DNA from: Serripes groenlandicus
Taxonomy: Eukaryota > Mollusca > Bivalvia > Cardiida > Cardiidae
DNA length: 64,000 bases
Assembly (NCBI GenBank): GCA_031761405.1
Contig: JASEVX010000003.1
Span: forward strand, 110,375,543 to 110,439,542
Direction of reading: 5' to 3'
The position numbers and the translations under genes are program-made. Numbering within the stretch: position 1 is the stretch's first letter; each line of letters begins with the position of its first letter. Below, in pieces: positions 44,741 to 54,188 of the stretch. The notes beneath the pieces are model-generated. The model saw nothing but the letters and a program-made list of their open reading frames with translations. It was not told the origin of the DNA and made no database searches.

Positions 44741-44880
44741 CACTTTTCTATATATCACATGTCATCTATTGAATGAAACTATACCATATGTATTGCTATA
44801 CACATGTTTAGTATGTATATGTTGCAACAACATGTAAAAATATTATGCAAATAAAGAGCTTTAACTTGAACTTGAACTAA
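44741..44880 (+). repeat. retroposon 3' end with TTGAAC tail
   Basis: Ends ATGCAAATAAAGAGCTTTAA CTTGAACTTGAACT. An AATAAA signal is followed by tandem TTGAAC units. It aligns with 4352-4475. Likely the 3' end of a LINE or SINE. The parent element cannot be named. Confidence 0.5.
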
Positions 44881-44884
44881 AGTG

Positions 44885-45504
44885 TATTGAACCCTTCTAT
44901 GACCAATAGGCGAACAGTATAGAGCCAGGTCAGACTGCGTTGACATAAAGGCTGGTCACAATGCATAAATGTTGTTTTTCGCAGAGAGTTCCACTTTCGG
45001 AGGACATGTTTGTTTGTTCGTATTTTGTTAACGTTTTTACGTATCTCATGTTGGGAATTCCAAAAGTATGTATAAGTAGTTTGTACTCCTTATAAGTATT
45101 AGGTTTCGAAATGTGTGCGTGTTAAACAAAAATGAAGCCTTGTCACCGAACAATGATATCTATTTGGTAGAAAAACCTTTACCTTTCATGTGTAGATTTC
45201 ATTTTCACGATAGTAACAAGACATAAACATACGCCGATCGCGGAAATTTGTGAATGTATATTTGTTTGGCATATGAAATGATAAATGATTTATCAATAAC
45301 TATTTAAATATGGCATATCGATAGGAAGAAACGCGTCTACTTTTTTGAAGGCAATTCAAAGCAACTATATCGCTTTGGACAATCTACAGTACAGCGTATG
45401 AGTCGACTGATTCAGATTGTCCTATAACACCCAGCACTCCGACAATTGCAAGCCGTATAAATCTATCAAAGAACAGATTTTATCTCTCCGAGTAATAGGA
45501 GGTA
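44885..45504. other. no recognisable feature
   Basis: AT-rich. No frame over 60 codons. Confidence 0.5.
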
Positions 45505-46575
45505 AGGGACAATCTGAATACATCCCTAGTGATATAGCCCCTTCAAAAGACAATCTGAATACATCCCTATTGATTTAACCCCCTCGTGGGACAATCTTAA
45601 TACACACCTATTGATTTACCCCCTTCCAAGGACAATCTGAATACACCCCTATTGATTTACCCCCTTCACAGGACAATCTGAATACATCCCTATTGATTTA
45701 ACCCCTTCAAAAGACAATCTGAATACATCCCTATTGATTTACCCCCTTCACAGGACAATCTGAATACATCCCTATTGATTTAACCCCTTCAAAAGACAAT
45801 CTGAATACACCCTATTGTTTTACCCCCTTCACGGGACAATCTGAATACATCCCTATTGTTTTACCCCCTTCACGGGACAATCTTAATACATCCCTATTGA
45901 TTTAACCCCCTCGTGGGACAATCTGAATACACACCTATTGATTTACCCCCTTCAAAAGACAATCTGAATACATCCCTATTGATTTAACCCCCTCGTGGGA
46001 CAATCTGAATACACACCTATTGATTTACCCCCTTCCAAGGACAATCTTAATACATCCCTATTGTTTTACCCCCTTCACGGGACAATCTGAATACATCCCT
46101 ATTGTTTTACCCCCTTCACGGGACAATCTGAATACATCCCTATTGTTTTACCCCCTTCACGGGACAATCTGAATACATCCCTATTGTTTTACCCCCTTCA
46201 CGGGACAATCTGAATACATCCCTATTGATTTATCATGGGACAATCTGAATACACCCTATTGGTTTACCCCTTCACGGGACAATCTGAATACATCCCTATT
46301 GATTTACCCCCTTCACGGGACAATCTGAATACATCCCTATTGTTTTACCCCCTTCACGGGACAATCTAAATACATCCCTATCGATTAACTCCTTTCCCAG
46401 GACAATCTGAATACACCTAATTGATTAACCCCTTCCTAGAACAATCTGAGTAAACTTCTATTGCATTAACTCCTTCCCAGTACACTCTGAATACGCCACA
46501 ATTGATTACAACCCTTCCCATGATAATCTGCATACGCGTTATATTGATTTAACGCCTTCCAATGACATTTTGAAT
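45505..46575 (+). repeat. 41 bp minisatellite, second array
   Basis: About 26 units of GGGACAATCTGAATACATCC CTATTGATTTACCCCCTTCAC. It is the same family as the array at 40.6-43.7 kb but with locus-specific changes: CATCCCTA for CATCCATA, and CACGGGAC or CGTGGGAC for AAAAGAC. GTTTTACC and GATTTAACC variants cluster in runs. Units decay towards 46575. Confidence 0.95.
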
Positions 46576-47076
46576 CCCAAATCGTTATATTGTAAAGGTC
46601 ATGGAACTAGACTACATGTGTGTACACATATGTACATCCGCGGATTCAGTCTACACGGTTTCAATTATTTTGCTAAATGCATAAATGCCATTATGTAGAA
46701 AAAAATGACTAAGCTGGACAAATAGAACTCTTAAACCAAAATACCTGCACAGAAGAAAATGAAATAAATTACTATTTCCCTTTAAATGAATTGGATAGAA
46801 TCGTAAATGTGCATGGTGTTAGTTCTCTTTATTCGGAGTTAGAATGCGTAGGAATTAATGTATAAGAAATTTGGGATTGGATGCCCTAAATATCTGAAGT
46901 ACAAAACATGATTTATTCAACTGCAAGCCATTACAAGGGACAAACTGATTCCTCAGTAATGTTATAAACCAAGTCCTTATTTAGTTATTGTGCCAAGGGT
47001 TCTTGACTAAATGAAGGGTCATTAGATAAATGGCCGCATTCTTGAACAGAATGGGCTAATATAGGTGATCATTATT
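46576..47076. other. no recognisable feature
   Basis: AT-rich, no frame over 60 codons. Confidence 0.5.
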
Positions 47077-47332
47077 TGAGCCGCCACGCGAGAAAACCAT
47101 CATTAAGGACTCTGCGTAATATATCGAACCAGATCAGCCTCCGCAGTCCGCGCAGGCTAATCAGAGCCGACACATTCCGTCTCAGGGGTATAGAGTAATG
47201 ATTCCTGAAACAGAAAATCCACAAGAGGTGAAAAGTGTTGGTCCGGGTTAGCCTGCGCGGCATGTATAGTTTGATCCGGGTCGATACTTTACGACAATGT
47301 CCACAATGTTTGTTTTCTCGCGGGACGGCTCA
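47077..47332 (-). mobile_element. GAGCC MITE, complete copy
   Basis: TGAGCCGCCACGCGAGAAAA to TTTTCTCGCGGGACGGCTCA, with both sub-terminal blocks and the central CACATTCCGTCTCAGGGG and TCCTGAAACAGAAAATCCAC. Same internal order as the copy at 18.4 kb. Confidence 0.9.
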
Positions 47333-48109
47333 TTTGTGTAGAATTTAAGCATAAGTGTCAATGTAGAGAAGCTCGACCAGGATGCTCGTCAAGAAAAGAA
47401 ATGGGGGAAGTAATCGATGGCTGGAAATGTCATCCTGTTTACACTACATCACTGAAACAATGGTGTGTTTAAATCATGTTTACGGCCCAGTGTGTCTTAT
47501 CTTAACACAAATGAATCAGTTGTAATGCTATCCCCTTGAAACCCAGCGCCAAGGCCGGGCGACATTACTGCCGTTTTTTCTCAAACATTATACTTTTCTA
47601 TATATAGACATGGGTACATTTTGTAGCACTTATAGAAAGTCATATTGACGCAACAGTGTGAAAAAGTATCGGAAACTTCAAGCCACATTCTAATGGAACG
47701 TATGTGAAGGGTTATCTTCGTCTACACTAGTCGGAAAATAACCGAATTCTGGTTTCCAGTAGAAATAATGTGTCCAGAACGCAGCATCCTATTCCCCATT
47801 ACCGGTCCAATTAGGAACATTTTATGAACGCTGGAATCGCTCGGAATATTTTGTCAATGTCACAATTTGACGTTTATAACCGCACTCGGCCTGATCGAAT
47901 TGACGGGATTTCTCTGATTAATCATTCTCTGTTAATTAATACGTCTGGATAATGACATAGTTGATCATGTTTACAACAGATCCCTAAAGACAGAATTGTT
48001 TAAGGTGTTTTACAAATAATCAATTTTCAGTTTACGAAACAAAGTCTAAAAATAGATATATATTTATTATTAACCATTGTCCATTTACAGGCGCCTATTG
48101 ATGCAGTTG
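47333..48109. other. no recognisable feature
   Basis: AT-rich, no frame over 60 codons and no repeat noticed. Confidence 0.5.
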
Positions 48110-48114
48110 CAGCT

Positions 48115-48292
48115 TACTATTTTTGAAAATATTGTGGCCAAAGGTGAAATTGTTCATAATAAGCAAGGTCTCCTTTAGCCACAATGATTTCCTTTTTTTT
48201 TTGTATAATCAACATTTCCCTTATAAGGAGTTGCCATAAGTTCGACTACATAGATGTGTGCTGCAGATTTGCTGTATGTAGGAAAGTGTTAA
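48115..48292. repeat. TTAA-type MITE, degenerate copy
   Basis: TTTTTGAAAATATTGTGGCC AAAGGTGAAATTG, TAGCCACAATGATTTCC, then GTGCTGCAGATTTGCTGTAT and GGAAAGTGTTAA. The order fits the MITE but most blocks have diverged. Confidence 0.5.
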
Positions 48293-48612
48293 GTCAATCA
48301 CTATTATACAAATGCTGATCCATTTTCAGAGAGAGCATTGCTAATTGAATACTTATTTAAATCAAGAATATCGAATTCAATACATGGTAAGGAGACACTG
48401 ATTTCTGATCGAGTGAAATTATATCAAACCGAACAGAACAGAAGATACACTTTATTTTTACATTAAGCATCAACTAATGCTAATATAATATCATACAGTG
48501 GAAAATGGCATGTCTTGGTCTATATTTACATGTATAAACACTGGTGAGAGTACTGCATACAGTGCATACATAGAGTCGTTGACAAGCTTATTGGTGTTCC
48601 TGTGTACACACA

Positions 48613-48861
48613 TCGAGGGCTTGGTGTGAAACAGTTGTAACTAAAAACCTATTTTGAAAACCCTGGTTTAGGGGCAATTTTGACCCTTTTGTAAACAATG
48701 CAAATTTAGATGCCATTGCTCAGAACGAGCAATGGCACCTAAATTTCCATTGTTTACCAAGAAAAATCATTTAACGCTTATAAAGACTATATGGCGAGGT
48801 GATTAACCTTGGTAAAAAAAATACCAATTTTAGTTACAACCGTTTCACGCCAAGCCCTCGA
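48613..48861. mobile_element. foldback MITE with CGAGGGCTTGG ends (copy 2)
   Basis: TCGAGGGCTTGGTGTGAAAC to GTTTCACGCCAAGCCCTCGA. Nearly identical along its length to 22534-22780, including the long central hairpin (48691-48757). ACAT lies on both sides (ACAT|CGAGGG and CCCTCG|ACAT), a possible 4-base target duplication. Confidence 0.9.
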
Positions 48862-49060
48862 CATACTCGTATCAGCAGTATGAGACATTGAATCTTCACT
48901 CTCCCTGTTTTCACTAATGGCTATACTCATATAGTTTAAAGTGCTATACATGCAAACTATCTGTTATTTGTTTACAAAGGATTTATTTACACTGGTTACC
49001 ATAGTCTGATAGAAAACAATTGTTGATATATATATTTTTTATAAAAGAAAGCACATTCCA

Positions 49061-49552
49061 TTGCGATAGATAGAGAAGCGGTGATTGTCGAGTTTTGATA
49101 TTGTAAAGAACCGAGGTTTGGTTGTATTGTGCGATTTCATTGGACTAAAGAAGCTGTCATGAGTATTAGATTGTAAAAGGTCATTTCGACACGACGACCT
49201 AGTACGCGGTGTATTCAGGTCTAATTGCGATAGATAGAAAAGCGTCGATTGTCGATTTTTCCTATTGTAAAGAACCGAGGTTTGATTGTATTGTGCGATT
49301 TCATTGGACTAAAAGAGCTGTCATGAGTATTACATTGTAAAAGGTCATTTCGACACGACGACCTAGTACGCGGTGTATTCAGGTATAATTGCGATAGATA
49401 GAAAAGCGGCGATTGTCGATTTTTCCTATTGTAAAGAACCGAGGTTTGATTGTATTGTGCGATTTTATTGGACCAAAAGAGCTGTCATGAGTATTACATT
49501 GTAAAAGGTCATTTCAACACGACGACCTAATACGCGGTGTATTCAGGTGTAA
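49061..49552. repeat. tandem repeat, 3 x 164 bp
   Basis: TTGCGATAGATAGA starts at 49061, 49225 and 49389, exactly 164 bases apart. Each unit contains TTGTAAAGAACCGAGGTTTG, GAGCTGTCATGAGTATTA and TTTCGACACGACGACCTAGT. A few bases of a fourth unit (TAATA.ACG) follow. Units 2 and 3 are the most alike. Non-coding. Confidence 0.95.
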
Positions 49553-49946
49553 TATACGTAAAGCGGATTTTGTCGCTGTGAACAAAATACACGAATGCTT
49601 TGTTTACACATCAACTGTAAGGACAAACAGCAATGTTATTGTAATTGTTTACTGCAATTATCAATATATCCTAGGTATCTAAGGTGTGGAAGTATTGCTG
49701 GTTGATGAATTATGTAACAAAATCAATGGATACGTTGTATACACGTCTGGCGAAAAGGGGTTTGTTGTTTCTATGCATCTTCATCATTGTTTGCTTCATC
49801 ATCAATTAGAAATTTCCTCTTCTACCACAATGTTTTCAATGGTCGTTATGTGTGAAAAGTTTAATACAAATTATAACAAAACATTGAAAAATATATAAGA
49901 TAAAACTATCACCCGCAGAGATAGTTCACACTGTACCATTGGTTAA
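49553..49946. other. no gene recognised
   Basis: One 70-codon frame at 49686-49898 without motif. Confidence 0.45.
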
Positions 49947-50176
49947 TTAACCTTTTCCCTCATATAGACGCTTTCTGAGGCCTCTGCAGCAGACGGCTTT
50001 TTGAAACCATAGTGACAAAAGAAGAAACTGCACAAAACGTGCAATTTCTCCTTTTGCCACAATGTTTTCCCCTTTTTGTCATAGGTTATCCATTCAATTA
50101 TGGAGATTTTCTATGTTTTGGCAAAATACGTTCAAAGTCGTCTGCTGCAGAATTGTCGTTTGAAGGAAAGCCTTAA
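49947..50176 (+). mobile_element. TTAA-type (piggyBac-like) MITE, complete copy
   Basis: TTAACCTTTTCCCTCATATA at the left and GAAGGAAAGCCTTAA at the right. Sub-terminal GCAGCAGACGGCTTTT pairs with AAAGTCGTCTGCTGC. About 230 bp with no frame. The inner part has GTGCAATTTCTCC and ATAGGTTATCCATTCAATTA blocks shared by all full copies. Confidence 0.9.
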
Positions 50177-50199
50177 CTGTTTCAAGTGCATTATTTTCA

Positions 50200-50328
50200 G
50201 ATCGCCACGGTGGAGTTGTTGCAGTTCGTCAGCCTAGAGTGCGATAGGTCGACTATGCTACACCGTAGACATAAGAACTGGTAGTAATGGCTTTCTCCCC
50301 TTGGCGTTCAGGGGTGTTGGGGTAAGCA
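50200..50328 (+). mobile_element. SINE 5' part, interrupted by a MITE
   Basis: Contains a decayed head and the family body: AACTGGTAGTAATGGCTTTC, CTTGGCGTTC and TGTTGGGGTAAGCAT. The sequence stops at TTAA where the MITE begins and resumes at 50566, so the SINE is older than the MITE insertion. Confidence 0.75.
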
Positions 50329-50565
50329 TTAACCCTTTCCCTCATACGGCTATTCTGCAGCAGACGACTTTTAACGTATTTTGTCGAAAAATAAAAATAA
50401 AAAATCTCCATAATTGAATGGATAACCTATGACAACAAGTGGAAAACATTGTGGCAAAAGAAGAAATTGCTCGTTTTGAGCAATTTCTTGTTTTATCACT
50501 ATGTTTTCAAAAAGCCGTCTGCTGCAGAGGCGTCAGAAAGCGTCTATATGAGGGGAAAGGGTTAA
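50329..50565 (-). mobile_element. TTAA-type MITE, complete copy, inserted in a SINE
   Basis: TTAACCCTTTCCCTCATACG to TATGAGGGGAAAGGGTTAA. It lies in the opposite orientation to the copy at 49947. TTAA at both ends is the target duplication: the SINE reads ..GGTAAGCA before it and GACTGACTCACTGG after it, matching the uninterrupted family sequence (GCATAACGACTGAGTC on the minus-strand copies). Confidence 0.95.
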
Positions 50566-50672
50566 GACTGACTCACTGGTGCCATGATTAAAGTACCAAT
50601 AGTACTGATAACTTGGCCAGAAAAGTTCGTGGTTTCCACTGAAAAATTGTTGAAATCGGCATAACACATCAG
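50566..50672 (+). mobile_element. SINE 3' part, continuation after MITE
   Basis: GACTGACTCACTGGTGCCAT, ATTAAAGTACCAATAGTACT, TTGGCCAGAAAAGTTCGTGG and AAATTGTTGAAATCGGCATA follow the order of the other SINEs to the tail. The 67-codon minus frame here is a by-product. Confidence 0.8.
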
Positions 50673-51596
50673 AAAACAAATCATTATATTCAACTTCGTA
50701 ATTAAACCGGCTATGACACAAATACCATCCATCCAATATTACGCCATTTCATATAATGATATCTTATCTGCATCTACTTAGAAAGAAGATATCGATACGT
50801 GCTCTTACAAGAATGTTTCAAATTTATGTTCCCACCATTTATCTGACACGGCAGACATCGTGCAGAAGACGATTAATGAACATTCAGACGTTGAGGAAAC
50901 GACGCGAGATATATCACCTTTTCATATAATATCTTCTACTGTACTTGAAAGACTTATTCAATTCTTCCTTGTATCCAGCTATTGACTGACTTCAAGTGTT
51001 TTAGAAGGGGGCTATACCAAACGTAACAAGAGAAAGTTGATGCAAGGCATCAATGTCGCCGGAAAAGACTGCATTGATTTATTTATGTATTCTTGACTTT
51101 CCTTAGTCTATTCAAACATTTGTTTATAAATTTTATATATATACCTATACATTAGGTATCTATAAAAAATTAACGAAATGTGTACACATTTATCTTGTCT
51201 TAAATTTAATTTTGCTGTTGTTACTTATTTAAATAATAGTATTCATTCATATAATTTCAATGTTTGTCAATCTTATTCGAATCACAAGGTAAATATCCTG
51301 GTATTGCTTTAAAGGGAGGTAATTTGAAGAAAACAAAAGTCTTCAAAAGGAGAAATATATCAGCATTACCGTCTACAGTTTAAATTGTTCTATTGTTTGT
51401 GGATTTAAAAATGTTCTTTTTTTCTTATTTCTACATGTACAACGAAATATTGCGGCTTCTCTTTGACGCTTTGCGTCAAACATTCGTCTTGTACTTGTCT
51501 AAAATAAAATAATATCACTCGCTTTTTCATATCGAAATGCGCATGCGCGAAAATCGATGTTAAAGGTCACGAAACTACACAACAGAATAGGGTCTA
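50673..51596. other. no gene recognised
   Basis: AT-rich. A small inverted pair, TTTGACGCTTTGCGTCAAA, lies at 51461-51479. Nothing else noticed. Confidence 0.45.
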
Positions 51597-52050
51597 TATT
51601 TAGCTTAGAAACAGTTCCTACTTTAGATATTCATGGATTAACATTATTAAATGAATTCTACACAAATCAAGACATCTCTTTGAACATGAAAACAACATTT
51701 AGTAAGTTAAAATTGCTATTAAAAGGAGAATCCGAAATTGACCTCAATGATGACATATAAGAGTCTGCATTAGGGGGTGTTGGTTCACGTCTTGAAGGGA
51801 CCACTTTTGTCTTCGTAAATAAGACAAACAACTTAAATGCGAGTGAAATAAAAAAAACTGCAAACATTAAAAAATCGGAATATTTATTTCATTTTAGATG
51901 TGTCATTTATTAGTGTTCGTAAACAACCACAATTGTAATATGTTCAAATCATCTAGATTTGTTTCTTTCTAATAATAAGCCGCCCTCCCATGTGATTTCC
52001 GAAAAGCTATTAAAAATAGAAGTCGCGGGCTTCTGCCCGGCGACTAATAA
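51597..52050 (+). repeat. dispersed 0.4 kb element with terminal hairpin (copy 2)
   Basis: Partner of 10435-10862. Here a frame (51557-51760) stays open through the shared block and ends in KTTFSKLKLLLKGESEIDL before a stop. It may therefore be the C-terminus of a transposon protein followed by a 3' region. I do not recognise the family. The end is the hairpin GTCGCGGGC..GCCCGGCGAC followed by TAATAAC. Confidence 0.75.
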
Positions 52051-52109
52051 CATCGGGACACTGGGGTAATAGACCGCGTTATCAAATTGTCCGTATCGTG
52101 ATAGATGAT

Positions 52110-52339
52110 TTAATCCTTTCCCTCATACAGACGCTTTCTGACGCCCCTGCAGCAGACAGCTTTTTAAAAACATTGTGACAAAAGAAGAAATTACTCAAAA
52201 CCAGCAATTTTTCCTATTGCCGCAATGTTTTCCACTTTAAGTGATAGGTTATCCATTCAATTATAGAAATATTCTATATTTTGACAAAATATGTTCGAAG
52301 TCGTCTGCTGCAGAATTCTCGTATGAGGGAAAGGGTTAA
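52110..52339 (+). mobile_element. TTAA-type MITE, complete copy
   Basis: TTAATCCTTTCCCTCATACA to GTATGAGGGAAAGGGTTAA, same orientation and same internal blocks as the copy at 49947. The C after the left TTAA has become T. It is directly flanked by TTAA on both sides. Confidence 0.9.
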
Positions 52340-52719
52340 TAACGAGTTCGTGCAACGGCAATTGAGTCCCATAAAACCGTTCACATACTTTACAAGGCTA
52401 TCGTTCATAGATTCTAAATTGAATTATGTCACTTGGTGGTCACATCCCGCTTTCATTCTTCGCTCAGACAAATTACCCAAGACTGCGTGATATCACGTCG
52501 AGAGTTAGACTGTAATACGCGACATTGCTTGTCGTAATTGTAAGCCTAATCAGGCTGAATTCGTGCATTTAGTATCATCACCTTTGAACGAGTCATGGGG
52601 AACAACATGAAGAGCAATCTCAACCGTTTGCATCATTCAAAACATATGACTCTGACAACATTTTGATTTTAAATATGGAAAATATGCATTTATGAAAATA
52701 TAACTATCGAATACAGTGA
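52340..52719. other. no recognisable feature
   Basis: AT-rich spacer without a gene or repeat noticed. Confidence 0.45.
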
Positions 52720-52830
52720 GAAACATTGTGACAAGAGCGGGAATTGCTCGAGATGAGATATTTCTCATGTTACCACAATGTGGTCTAATGAAGATTTATC
52801 AGAAACGATATGTGTGTGGGGAAGGGTTAA
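52720..52830 (-). repeat. TTAA-type MITE half copy ending at the minisatellite
   Basis: GAAACATTGTGACAAGAGCG through a hairpin-like GAGATGAGATATTTCTC to TCAGAAACGATATGTGTGTG GGGAAGGGTTAA. The terminal TTAA at 52827-52830 is also the last four bases of the 33 bp unit that repeats from 52831. Confidence 0.8.
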
Positions 52831-53752
52831 AGTCGCGTATATATATAGCGAAGTAAGGGTAAAAGTCGCGTATATCTATAGCGGAGTAAGGGTTAAAGTC
52901 GCTTATATCTAAAGCGGAGTAAGGGTTAAAGTCGCGTATATATATAGCGAAGTAAGGGTAAAAGTCGCGTATATCTATAGCGGAGTAAGGGTAAAAGTCG
53001 CGTATATCTATAGCGGAGTAAGGGTAAAAGTCGCGTATATATATAGCGAAGTAAGGGTAAAAGTCGCGTATATCTATAGCGGAGTAAGGGTTAAAGTCGC
53101 GTATATCTATAGCGAAGTAAGGGTTAAAGTCGCGTATATCTATAGCGGAGTAAGGGTTAAAGTCGCGTATATCTATAGCGAAGTAAGAGTAAAAGTCGCG
53201 TATATCTATAGCGGAGTAAGGGTTAAAGTCGCGTATATATATAGCGAAGTAAGGGTAAAAGTCGCGTATATCTATAGCAGAGTAAGGGTTAAAGTCGCGT
53301 ATATCTATAGCGAAGTAAGAGTAAAAGTCGCGTATATCTATAGCGGAGTAAGGGTTAAAGTCGCGTATATATATAGCGAAGTAAGGGTAAAAGTCGCGTA
53401 TATCTATAACGGAGTAAGGGTTAAAGTCGCGTATATATATAGCGGAGCAAGGGTTAAAGTCGCGTATATATATAGCGAAGTAAGGGTAAAAGTCGCGTAT
53501 ATCTATAGCGGAGTAAGGGTTAAAGTCGCGTATATATATAGCGGAGTAAGGGTTAAAGTCGCGTATATCTATAGCGGAGTAAGGGTTAAAGTCGCGTATA
53601 TCTATAGCGGAGTAAGGGTTGAAGTCGCGTATATCTATAGCGGAGTAAGGGTTAAAGTCGCGTATATCTATAGCGGAGTAAGGGTTAAAGTCGCGTATAT
53701 CTATAGCGGAGTAAGGGTTAAAGTCGCGTATATCTATAGCGGAGTAAGAGTA
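52831..53752. repeat. 33 bp minisatellite, about 28 copies
   Basis: The unit is AGTCGCGTATATCTATAGCG GAGTAAGGGTTAA, with a second type reading GTATATATATAGCGAAGTAAGGGTAAA. The types occur in mixed, partly alternating order. Because 33 is divisible by three and no stop falls in one frame, the minus strand is open for 324 codons (52799-53773) of an 11-residue repeat (YSAIDIRDFNP). I regard that frame as incidental. Confidence 0.95.
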
Positions 53753-53925
53753 ATGCGGAGTAATGCACGTCACCAGTTCATTCTGCTGATTAGCTCGGCT
53801 GTATAAACGATATTAAAGGAAAGCACCTTTTCTCAGTTAATGTAATGTCACTTATTTTATATGCGATCAGAGGAACGGTGTCTAGTTAAACTTTCAACAT
53901 GTCATTATGCGACTTAAAATATATA
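53753..53925. other. no recognisable feature
   Basis: Short spacer between the minisatellite and a GAGCC element. Confidence 0.4.
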
Positions 53926-54188
53926 TGAGCCGTTCCACGAGTAAACCAACATTATGGACTCTGCGTAATGTATCGACCCAAATGAGTCTGCGCAATCCGC
54001 GTAAGCTAAACCGGGCCGACACATTCTGTATACGGGGGATAGAGGAATAGAATAATGATTTCTGAAACAGAAAATCCACAGGAGGCGAAAAGTGTATGTC
54101 CGAGTAAGCATGCTTGGCATGCTTAGGCTGATCCGGGTCGATAATTTACGCAGAGCCCACACTGTTTGTTTTATCGTGGAACGTCTCA
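53926..54188 (-). mobile_element. GAGCC MITE, complete copy
   Basis: TGAGCCGTTCCACGAGTAAA to TTTTATCGTGGAACGTCTCA. Flanked by ATATA on the left and TATAT on the right, consistent with a TA target. The overlapping frames of 61 and 91 codons are by-products. Confidence 0.9.

Noticed and set aside
40631..46575. Regularly spaced repeats as a CRISPR array
   Set aside because: Units are contiguous with no unique spacers, the genome is eukaryotic, and variation is of satellite type. The same applies to the 164 bp and 78 bp repeats.
52826..53752. GGGTTA in each minisatellite unit as interstitial telomere repeat
   Set aside because: Only one hexamer occurs per 33 bp unit and never in tandem, so it is not telomeric DNA.
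52799..53773. Long minus-strand reading frame as a repeat-protein gene
   Set aside because: It lies wholly within a 33 bp minisatellite, starts and stops at its edges and has no other gene features. Multiples of three keep frames open by default.
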